DNA from: Ophiodon elongatus
Lineage: Eukaryota > Chordata > Actinopteri > Perciformes > Hexagrammidae
Length of the DNA stretch: 64,000 nt
Reading direction: 5' to 3'
Assembly: GCA_016806645.1 (NCBI GenBank)
Contig: JACSYO010000717.1
Location: forward strand, 62,501-126,500
Position 1 is the stretch's first letter; each line of letters starts with the position of its first letter. Both the position numbers and the translations under genes were made by a program. The notes below the pieces were generated by a model. That model was given only the letters and a program-made list of their open reading frames with translations, made no database searches and was not told the DNA's origin. This document shows positions 23,131 to 33,230 of the stretch, one piece after another.

Positions 23131-25008
23131 TATGTGTGGGCTGTATTGATGCTTCCCTCAAGCTTTAATAGCATTGACCTTTTGAATATTCCCGCTTCAT
23201 TGTCACTTTTACCAGCAGCAGGAGAGCATATGGATTATACGTGACATTTCTTACGGGCATTTCAAATTGATTGAAAAGAGTATTGTGGTAAATACTGTCT
23301 TCCTCTTGTGCATACAGTAGTGGTGTTACGTAACAAAGTATATTTACTCCAATACTGGCCTTAACCAGTAAGCAAATATTGTGCTTTTTAATCTTCTGCA
23401 TTTATTTCAAAGCTTTGGTTACTTTGCAGATTCCTATTCTTAATACAAAATACTAATCAACTGATGAATTATGATACAGTGTGATGGGTGAAGCTAAATA
23501 CGCCTTAACGAGCTGTAACAATAAAGTGAACACATGAATGCATCAATAATCAAAATCCAATAATATATATATATCATTACGAAATGAGCCATTCTGCATT
23601 ATGAACAATTTAACTTTTGGTATTTGAAGTATATTTTGATGCCAATACTTATGTATTTCAGGATCTGTACTACACTGTATACTATAGGTGACATGTCTGA
23701 ATACTTCTTCCACCACTGGTGTGAAGTATCAGCTGGATTACAAAAAAAACTTAAGATATAGGCATTATTTTCATAATATGAATGAACTAAAGTCTCCTGA
23801 ACATGAGCTGGCGTCATGCAGTAGAGACGGATGTCCTTTAGGTCAGAGTTACCGTGGACCGTCTGCTGTGCCAGCGGAGCTCCTCCCACTACCGGAGAAG
23901 AGATGTACCAGAATAAAGGCTCTCACGACATTTTATCAGAATATTTGTGGTCGGTATTATTCCAGCCAGAGGCCTCAGTTTCTGTTTCAGTGGAACGATG
24001 TGCTTCACTCTCAGACATCTAATAATATCTAATGTTTCACATAATGAGTGTGAAGTGTGACACTGCTGGCTGTGGTAGTCAGATTTGGATCATTTCAACC
24101 GTGAAACGCCGTGTTTTTAGCTGCTATTCTTGCACGTCAGACAGAATGTGTGTCCTTGTGTGCTCCTCAATAACAAAATGACTCTCCTTTGGATCTAGTA
24201 TCCATTTTCTTTTACTAATTGTTAGATGTACTACCATTCAGATGTTAGTAGGCGTATTTGGACGGCACTTTATGGCCTGAGGCTTACACAGAAAATCCCT
24301 CCAAACATATGTAGCCAAGTTGTTCCTGAATCAACAAAAATAAACACACATTATATGAAACATGAGGCAGGACAGTGTCAAATTCCATATTTGCATATGT
24401 TAAACTAATGATTGAGCACTTGAGCCTCGGTTATAGTTCTGCCGAGCAAACCGATATTCTCCCAAACTGCAGGGGGCAGTGTATCAAAAACTCTACGCCT
24501 ACAGACACTAAATAAACCGGCCTCTTAAGTTTTTCCGTCCCTTCAGGGTGAGGGTTATGGAGCCAAACTGAAATACTTGCTGTCAGTTTTACAGTTATTA
24601 CTCCGTCTCACAGATCTGTCGACTCAATGAACGAATCGATCAGTCTGGTGTTCCGTCGATTGAGAGTTTCTTTAGTGGAAAGCAGCCGTAGCAATAAGCA
24701 ATGAGGAAGAGAGTAATACCTTCTTTTTTATGCACCTCTCTGCTTCAAGTATAGACGAAACAATTAGTTCCAGGACCGCTGTGTTCAATTGCTTACTCGC
24801 GTCTCCATCTATTCAAAGTGGTGAGATTTCAGTGCTTTTGCTTTGGGGCGACGCAGATCACAGAAACGCATTGCTCACTGAGACGGGGGCGGGCTTCTGC
24901 TTTGGTTAAAGACCCGGCGAATATATTTGGGCTTAATATTCACACTTGTTTTTTCATCAGAGACGAGCTCAGATTAAAAAAAGAGTTTAGAAACTATGGG
25001 TTGCAGGA

Positions 25009-25013
<5 letters not shown>

Positions 25014-25060
<47 letters not shown>
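25014..25060. repeat. (AT)n microsatellite
   Basis: This is a pure AT run of about 47 bp. Confidence 0.96.
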
Positions 25061-25064
<4 letters not shown>

Positions 25065-26149
25065 TTCTAGCTGATCCGTGAAAGAGCAGATAGTCGTTGT
25101 ATCTTTGATATGGTCGAAACAATCTTGTGCGTCACGCTGTGGTGCAGCTTCTGAGAGTATAAATGTCAGCTCATTACGTGCACCCCTGCATTTTGAAGCT
25201 CGACTCCTCACTCTGTCTGCCTCTTACTGAGTTAACAAGAAGGTGGCATTTTTAAATAGTTCATAAGGTGTTAATAGTTAAGCAGCGCCAGAGGACAGAT
25301 TCGCAACTTTTTATCCAATTAGCCATCTGTCGGTGTGTTTGCACGGCCTCCCGCCTCCCGCTTCCCGCCTCCCGCTTCCCGCCGCCCGCGGGGCCGCTTC
25401 AATAGGTCTGCGCCCTAATTTATGACGAGTCGAGATTCAGATCTGGACTCCGTTCTCCCTCCCAACTGATCTCTCCCTCCTTTTATTCTGAAAGAAATGC
25501 TTCGTCTCAACTGATCCTACATTAAAGCCTTTCTTTGGAACCAGTAAATAAGAGACGGCCACGTTAAATTAATTCCACTTTAATTCAGAAGTACGCCTCC
25601 GTCTGCCTCCGCTGTCAACTGTTGAGGTGTGTTTGTTTAGCTGCGAGTGGATCGAGGTGGGAGATGAGCTCCGAGTAGATAAAGAAGGAGACGGGATGTA
25701 GTTTTTGTTTGTAATGCCACGAATAATTCATGAGGGATAATCCCCCCCTCAAGTCTCCGAACACTAGTGTGTGAGAGAACATCGGTAGCTTAATTGGTGC
25801 ATTGCTAAGCAGATCGCACTGCAGCCGGAGAGCATACGCTGACATACAGGAAGTGTGTAGTCTGTAGCTGTGAGCGACGCCTGCAGGTGTCAGAATAATG
25901 CTCAACAATAACACAACAATAAGGAAATCCCCGCTGCAAACATGTTTAAATTAACAAGGCAACCAGAATAATTTTAAAATGTTCCCTTCAACCTTATGTT
26001 CTTTAGTTTTTTTGTCGTGATGCATTAATAACATAAGCAATGTGGCAATAAATAAAAAATACAAATCCGCCTGATACTACAGACAAAACATGTTTGCTTT
26101 CATACTAGTGGAAGGAAAAGATCCAAAATACACATTCAGGTGTTTATTT

Positions 26150-26710
26150 TCCTACTTTGTCTGTAGATTTCTCCTAAATTCACCAAAAGTTAGCATTAGA
26201 TGATGCCTCATTTGCATATTTAAACGATAATGTTTCACAAAACTTGTCATACAAAAAATAATCGGCTTGGTGTAAGTAATCCACTGGTTTCATGTTGATG
26301 TTTTTACTTTATTCAACTGTAGTGTTACAAAACACAACTTTAAAAGCTGTTTTCTCTAAATGTGTTTTTTCTCCACAAGCATCCACCAAACTTTTCCAGT
26401 TTCATTCCTCTCTATATTCTGAAGGTCTTATTCCTCAAAAAATATTTTCTTTTTATGGCTGTTGACAGTATTTTGTGATAAAAAGAGAAATCCAGAACTC
26501 CCTCTGTAAAAAACGTTGACTCCAATATGTCAACAAACTAACACAAGAATTTTGAACCAATGGTCAGATTTTTGTTCTGGAATCGATATTAATTTGCACA
26601 TATTTATTAAGATAACGCCTCATTTGCATATTTAAACATACCACTTTATAAAAATTTTAATTCCAGCAAATAATTATCCCAATGTAAGTAATCGACTGGT
26701 CGAGTTTCAT
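26150..26710 (+). repeat. Two diverged copies of an octamer-bearing repeat unit
   Basis: An identical GCCTCATTTGCATATTTAAAC (21 bp) occurs at 26205-26225 and 26617-26637. After each copy the sequences stay alignable for about 90 bp, through GTAAGTAAT and a CGACTGGT/CCACTGGT block, to TTCATG(T/A)TGAT. This is an old duplication about 412 bp apart or two insertions of one repeat. Confidence 0.7.
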
Positions 26711-27919
26711 GATGATATCTATTAAAAGTCAAACGTAACCCTCATCCTCCTCCTTCTGACGGCTCCGTTTACACATCACTCCGAGAGACGCTGTTCTCTC
26801 TCTGAGTCAGAGATCTCATTCCGTATTCATCACATCCCTTCTGGTTCTGATAACCTCCAGCTGCCATCAGAGCTGTCAAGTCCCGACTCCATTTGAATAC
26901 AAACGGGATGTTCTGCAGCAAACTGTCCCCGTGGATCAGATTTTCTCTCAGTGTACATCTACAGCAGCGAGTTTCCCGGCAACAAACATTCAAGGCTTAG
27001 TTGTGATTTGATTTTGCAAAAGCAACATGTGGCCGTCACAGCAACCTCCGCCGTTTGTCAGTGGAGACGGGCGTCCATCGAGAACACTCAGCAGGGAGCG
27101 TTTCAATGTGTGTATGCACGGCTCAGGGGCAGGTCTTCTTATCATTTAATGTAAACGCAGAGGTTTGACGAAGTACGTTATTACATTTTCACATCATTTT
27201 GAGTCCAAAGCAGATAGAAGTAGATATATTTTCAACATATTTGATGCCTTTTAGGTTTGTAGCTCCTCATGTTGCCAGGTGACCGGCTCGTGTGACGTGT
27301 TTCAGCATCATAACCCGGTTAGAACACTAACTCCTACGAAGCGGGTCCTCAACTCAAATCCACCCAGGGTTCCTCAATCTGGCTGTGAGCGCCTTCACGT
27401 AAAGGGGCGGGGTTTTTCAACACGTGACCAATCACAAACATGGAGAAAACTATAGAATATTAGACAAATATGAAGAAGTTCAACACATAATTCAGGCTCA
27501 AAGTAACAGTTTAAACAGACACATGCAAAAAAAAACTAAAAACACCGGCAATGAATCCCTGACCGTGTCAATGTGTAAATTAACTGATTTATAATAGTGC
27601 CTCGCCTAGGGCATGATAAATCTGACTTTAATCTGTTAAATTAATGTGTGGCGTCGCTGTATTCTTACAGCGCGTGTGACAATATTTGAGTCTTATTCTT
27701 TCGACCCCTGTTGCTGTAATATTATCCAACGTTCAGCACACCGAGCCTTGATCTCAAACATAACCTGCTCCGGAGCAGAGTTAGGTGGTTAAGCATCAGT
27801 TGCCATGGCGATCTACCCCGGCAAGGTACCAACCCTAAAGTTACCAAATCCTGCTTCCTGGTACAGACCTCTGGTCCTCTCACACTTTAATAAATCAGAC
27901 TACAACTGTTGTATTGCCA

Positions 27920-28290
27920 CATTGTGAGTGGATTTAGTCGACTAATTGGTCGTTTTGGTTTTAGTCCACTGAGAGTTCTGACAACTGAGAGTTGTTTTTT
28001 ATGCTGGATGAATAATTTCCAAGAAACGTATGAGCACATCTCTGTCAAACACAAGGTTTAAAATGATCCTTTTGTGTGATTCTTTGTGGACAAAACTCAG
28101 TTTACAGATCCGTCTATTAGATCAACATAATGATTATCGTATGAGTGTTAGTTTAGTCGTTTATTTGTGTTTTATTCATGTTGAATGACAACTAATGAGC
28201 TGTTAAACACAAGGTTTAATTAAAGTGGTGCTTTTGTGTGAACCATTTGTGGAGAAACTCAATCGATTAGTCGACAAAGACCTACGAGTC
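27920..28290 (+). repeat. Interspersed repeat family B, plus-strand copy
   Basis: The element contains TTAGTCGACTAATTGGTCG near its left side, AAATGATCCTTTTGTGTGAT and CTTTGTGGACAAAACTC inside, and a second partial unit with GTGGTGCTTTTGTGTGAAC ending in CGATTAGTCGACAAAGACC. Matching blocks occur on the minus strand at 63690-63965. The TAGTCGACTAA cores at both sides suggest a small non-autonomous DNA transposon, but I could not confirm a target-site duplication. Confidence 0.65.
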
Positions 28291-28541
28291 GAGGCAGAAT
28301 GTCTCCGGTCGAGGACCGCCCCGCGGTGGCAGCAGCCACTGCTAACGTTGAGGATGTCTTTTGGTCACTCGGATGCCCAAACTTTTAATTTCTAATTTTA
28401 ATTTGACTGGTCGGCCGCTCGTCTATGTGCAGCTCACCTCAGGACATGAATATTCTGTGCACGGGTTCAAAGTTACAAGCAGACTTGAGTTAAGAACTTA
28501 AATTGGAGTCCAGCCAGTAGTGGAGTGTAAACAGGAGGAGA

Positions 28542-28584
28542 GGGGGGGTAGGGGGGGCGTTGGGGTGGGGGGGTTGATTGGGGA
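28542..28584 (+). other. Dense G-run cluster, G-quadruplex candidate
   Basis: Five runs of four to seven G are separated by loops of 1-6 nt. This exceeds the usual four-run rule for an intramolecular G-quadruplex on the plus (transcribed RNA-like) strand. Formation is predicted, not shown. Confidence 0.6.
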
Positions 28585-30364
28585 CGATGGGAGTTGGAAA
28601 GGAGTTCAGTGTGCGCGTTGGTCGCAAAGCTCCATATGTGCACAGTCCAGCGGAGTGTTAGTGGAGAGGCCAGAGCGAGGTGCAGCGGGGAGGCCGTGCC
28701 GACCGGCTGACCGAGAGCTGGAATAAATTCCTCTGGAGCTCCGTGAGAGCTGGCTCTGTCTGCGCACAGGTGTATTTTTATTTATTTTCTTCTGCCAAGG
28801 CAACCGGCCCTCTAAAGGACGAACGTTACGGTTGAACATCAGTTCAGTCGATGTTCCTCCCGTCCCGCCGGAGGTCGCTGGAGGTCGCAGCAAAGATTGA
28901 GCATATCTGGATTATTGCATTTAATCCATCGATGAATCGAAAGATCACGCGAGGCCGAGGCTTTATTAGCATTCTGACTTTTTAAGAGTTAAACACATTC
29001 GTAGTAGTTGTGTAGGGTAAAAGTACTGATTACTTTTCAATAACAATCATTAATAAATGGTTAATTGATTGTCAATTAAACTTCATTTATTAGTTATTTT
29101 ACTGTCAACAATTCAATTATAATTAATAAAGTGTATTAATTACTAGTAATACCATAATTTATGTTATTTTATCATTAGTTCGTGTAATATGAAATTAATT
29201 TATAAATTTATATTATATCATAGTTGTTGAGAGACAATAACAATTACATTCTGATTACATTCGTAAACATCATATTAATATGTTATTGTTGCACACATTG
29301 ATATTGTAGACAGTATATTAAGTATTTGTTCATGATTACCAAATGATTTGTAAAACATCTATAAACATTACATAGATGCAGCAGTTATTAACCATAAACA
29401 AAGTACTAACTATCTTTATAAATGTTTATTCATGCTTTAGAGTATTTATTAAGCATTCAACAACAGCATTATAATCATCAGCTGCAGCTTTATAAAAGCA
29501 CCCAGATAATAAATATATAAATATAATAAATAAATAACGTGAATGTGGATATCATTTAAAAATACTGAACGTTGTATATAAAATGTAATAATGCGTGCAA
29601 CAACAATCACTTCATTGTGCGTTAACGGTAAAATAACTATTGATTTTAGCACAATGGTTATTATAAAGGGTCGCTCAGCCTTTCACGAGCGTGCCGCTGA
29701 TGAATCCCTTGGATTGGATGGGCTGCTTGTTTGTACATCGTCTGGTGAGCAGTGTGACCTCTTTAAAATACCCGACCTTAAGCTCAGGGCATGACTGGCC
29801 TCTGATTGCAGGGAATCTGACGGCGGCAGGTAGCGATCACAAAGCAATCCCCTCCAAAGTGTCACTAATGATGTGGAGCTTCTTCCCATCGCCACCTGCT
29901 GCTGTCGGGTAACCGGCTGATAATTGCGTACAGGTGGTAAACAATCGAAAACAACATAGAACAAGGTCACGAAGAAAAGACCCTCGCACATTTAAAGCAA
30001 GCACTTAGTACATAAACGAAAATCTTGAATAAAAAGGACAAAATATCCCATTAGCACGTCTGTCTTTTCATATATTTAATGCGTCTGTCAGTATGTTGTG
30101 GTCTCTCTGTTTACACATCAGTCTGTACAAATGAATGCAATAGATTTCCTTTTCCCCAGAGGATAAAGAAGATGTCCTCACTGCATTCATCTACAGCAGC
30201 TCAGTGGAATCATTCTCTTGATTTGTGACCTTGTCGGCATAATCTGCCGGTGCTTAACGACTCACGGTTGATAATGGAAGCATATTAAAAAAAGTCCAAT
30301 GCCTCTTCAATGGCGACGCCAGAGTTTCCTAAACACTCACTGTCAACCCGGTGTTGCGTTGCAG

Positions 30365-30521
30365 GCCGGGATGATCCGCACCGACGCAGACGAGTACTTC
30401 ATCGAGCCGCTGGAGCGAGGCGCTCAGGAGCTGGAGGACCAGGGCCGGGTCCACGTGGTCTACCGCCGCTCGGCTCTGCTGCAGGGCCCCTCCGACGCCC
30501 CGGGGGACCACCAGCTACGAG
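30365..30521 (+). CDS. adamts3: ADAMTS3-like, exon 4 (mid prodomain)
   Basis: This 157-nt exon encodes residues 162-213 plus the first base of Glu214. It follows TTGCGTTGCAG and ends CGAG before a GTAGGA donor at 30522; phase runs 0 to 1. The product AGMIRTDADEYFIEPLERG and GRVHVVYRRSALLQ matches human ADAMTS3 (AGMIKSDNEEYFIEPLERG, GRIHVVYKRSAVEQ). ADAMTS14 and ADAMTS2 have AGLI and other differences, which favours ADAMTS3. The donor deviates from GTAAGT and is weaker than the other three. Directly after it the 27-bp tandem array begins, and the exon frame stays open through the array to 31324; that extension is considered intronic because exon 5 joins perfectly from 30521. Confidence 0.95.
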
Positions 30522-30528
30522 GTAGGAC

Positions 30529-31227
30529 GCACAACCACCATGATTTACTGCTACCGCACAACCACCATGCTCTACTGCTACCGCACAACCACCATGCTTT
30601 ACTGCTACCGCACAACCACCATGATTTACTGCTACTGCACAACCACCATGATTTACTGCTACCGCACAACCACCATGCTCTACTGCTACCGCACAACCAC
30701 CATGCTTTACTGCTACCGCACAACCACCATGATTTACTGCTACTGTGTTTTGTGTGTTTGTGTGTTTTGTCGCACAACCACCATGATTTACTGCTACTGC
30801 ACAACCACCTGTTTTGTGTGTCGCACAACCACCATGCTTACTGCTACGCACAACCACCATGTTTACTGCTACCGCACAACCACCATGATTTACTGCTACC
30901 GCACAACCACCATGCTTTACTGCTACTGCACAACCACCATGATTTACTGCTACTGCACAACCACCGTGCTTTACTGCTATCGCACAACCACCACCACGCT
31001 TTACTGCTACCGCACAGCCACCGTACTTTACTGCTATCGCACAACCACCGTGCTTTACTGCTATCGCACAACCACCTCACTTTACTGCTACTGCACAACC
31101 ACCGTGCTTTACTGCTACCGCACAACCACCGAGCTTTTCTGCTACCGCACAACCACCGATATTTTCTGCTACCGCACAACCACCGTGCTTTACTGCTACT
31201 GCACAACCCCCACGCTTTACTGCTACC
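30529..31227 (+). repeat. 27-bp minisatellite abutting exon 4
   Basis: About 25 units of 27 bp repeat the core CGCACAACCACCATG followed by CTTTACTGCTAC. Variants alternate ATGATTT, ATGCTTT and GTGCTTT. A G/T-rich interruption sits at 30745-30772 and a partial one near 30810. Because 27 is divisible by three, the array is open in several frames on both strands, giving HNHHALLLP-type and YRTTTMLYC-type nine-residue repeats. It begins eight bases after the exon 4 boundary. Confidence 0.95.
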
Positions 31228-32723
31228 GGGGCCGATGGCGGCTGTTCCGATTACTACGAATATTTCTATGATTATGACGACGCTACCAGCGGTGGGTTTA
31301 TATATAATGCAAGTTCTGATTTAATCTCGCAAATAAAGTGAGGTGTGACATTAAGAATTCTACAGTCAAACAATCATTTTTTGCATAAATAATCAATGCT
31401 TTATTAAACTCGGTGACCTCTTCCATGTAGTCATTTTCTTGCTTGCTGCTGATGTTTTAGACTCAAGCATCACGGCCAAATGTGGAAAAAAAAATCAAGG
31501 ACATGAAAATCACTTGAAGATATTCCTTCACAACCACAAACAAAACCCAAAAATTAACAGCCGAAGGTCAGGAAATATATATATGTGTAATAAATGAACC
31601 CCTTGAGGGCGGGTGAAGCCACAGAAACTTGTCGCCACCCGTACGGGCCGCCGCACACGGGACAACAACGAGCGCTCCTCTTCTTCCACCCCCATAGGAA
31701 ATAAAAAAGGTCCCGGCGGTGTCTCCAGACAGTTTCCGTTGCATCTATAACTTCCCTCTATAAACATCTAATGAAAGAGGAAAGCGGGAAGGGCTTTTTT
31801 AGGAAGGTGGTATGAGTCTGGTCCCAGATCTGCTGTATGAAATGATGGCCACCATTTTTTGACAGATTCAGAATTCAATTTTGGTGTCCATGGCTTTGTA
31901 TATGAGAAAAGGGAAATGGGACATTATCTTCCTGTGCCTGAGCTGGAACATTTTTTACAATCATGAAAAATACAGACTGAAAAATTGCTACAAATTATGA
32001 TATTACAGAAATAGCAATTCACAAAACAGGTATAAAACTGTAATGTTTTTCCGGAGAACATTACCTGCTCCTATAGCAACTGCTTATGGTGACCAGAAAT
32101 CTGGACAATCACGAATAACGAGCGGTTGTCCCGAATCACGAAATCCTGTCCTGCTTGTTCCAAAACGTTTGACTGAACCCGAGTTTTAAATAGTTCCATC
32201 CTTACAGAACATGACATGCTCATCGTTATACGGGATTATGTCGTGATTTGTTTAAACTAAATCACTACTCAGCACTCGTTAACTCGTAGATCATTGTTGC
32301 GTCAGAGTACCAGCGTGTCCCTCGGTGCCCCGGGGATCTACGACGAGCTGTTGGCTTTGAACTTCAGCTACACTTGCTCTTTTTTTTCCTGCTCTCTAAA
32401 ATCCACATTTCAGAATACAGCTTAACTGTAAAGCGTGTTTATTTAATTTAAAATGATGGATCTGAAGTGTGTGTGCGTGTCGTATGGTTTGTGTGACCTC
32501 GGTGTGTGTGTGTGGTGGCGCATTATTTTGGTCTTTAGTCTTCTCCGTAGCCTGGACTATATAAGGCTGCTGTTTTCGTGCTGCAGTGCTGTGACTCCAT
32601 AAACAACTATGCACAGCACCGACACATATTGCAAGTTGTTGAGTATTAGACATGAAAGGCCAGGCGTGACCAGGCATCAACCTCCGGGTCTGAAAAGTGA
32701 AGCCGGTGCTGAAGTGTTCCTAA

Positions 32724-32968
32724 GTGGTAGCGGAGCAGGGTCGTCCTTCAATCAGAGGATCGGGTTAGTCCGGGTCGATGGTCTTGACACGAAACCCCAA
32801 ATTGCTCCCGGCTGTGCGAATGATGGATGGGTATGAATGGTTGGTTAGAGTCCTGATGGGCAGGTAGCCCCTCCCATCAGTGTATGAATGATGTCATGCA
32901 GTGTCAGCGCTTTGAGTGGTCGGAAGACTAGAAAAGTGCTATACAAGTACGAGTCCATTTACCATTTA
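32724..32968 (+). repeat. SINE-like interspersed repeat, copy 3
   Basis: The copy contains GAGCAGGGTCGTCCTTCAAT, CGAAACCCCAAATTGCTCCC, GTATGAATGATGTCATGCAG, GCGCTTTGAGTGGTCGG and GTCCATTTACCATTT, matching copy 1. The box B region is damaged (only GATCGGGTTAGTCCGGGTCGAT remains). It sits 63 bp upstream of family A copy 33031-33230. Confidence 0.75.
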
Positions 32969-33030
32969 AACTTGCATTCCCTCTGGTTGTTAAGAATAAT
33001 TTAAACATTGTTAAATTGTATAGAAGTCTA

Positions 33031-33230
33031 TGAGAAAATGACTCTACTTCTCTCTTGATTTATTCCCTCAGTAAACATTGTAAACATGAGTTTATGTCTC
33101 AATCTCTAGTTTCAAGTCTTCTTCAATACAGCATGATGTTCATTTAGTAAATTATGGTCCATTTAGAGTCAAACAGACCATAAAGCAGGGGATGCTTTAG
33201 GGCGGAGCTAAAGGTGATTGACAGGTCTCT
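33031..33230 (+). repeat. Interspersed repeat family A, plus-strand copy
   Basis: This block is the inverted partner of 11943-12142, with near-complete agreement over about 200 bp by eye. The two are 21 kb apart within introns 3 and 4. Low divergence suggests relatively recent spread. Confidence 0.85.

Larger units (their letters stand above)
8105..30364 (+). other. Intron 3 (22.3 kb)
   Basis: The intron runs from GTAAGT to GTTGCAG. It holds no second gene that I can support. Identified content includes interspersed fish repeats (8980-9390, 9890-10045, 11943-12142, 14925-15035, 16800-17370, 26150-26710, 27920-28290), microsatellites (TA 9690, GT 10568, ACGAT 13411, CCT 16145, ACAG 18608, GT 19330, CA 23066, TA 25014) and a G-run cluster at 28542-28584. 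The parts between these, for example 12150-13400, 19880-23060, 23140-25000, 25070-26140 and 28900-30360, look like ordinary unique or ancient-repeat intron sequence. Confidence 0.8.

Noticed and set aside
30529..31227. CRISPR-like array of regular repeats
   Set aside because: The 27-bp units are contiguous with no unique spacers, and the DNA is vertebrate; the same applies to the 38, 15 and 14-bp arrays.
30540..31271. Plus-strand 243-codon frame of YRTTTMLYC repeats and three minus-strand repeat frames
   Set aside because: They lie in the 27-bp minisatellite; parallel open frames on both strands show that repeat length, not selection, keeps them open.
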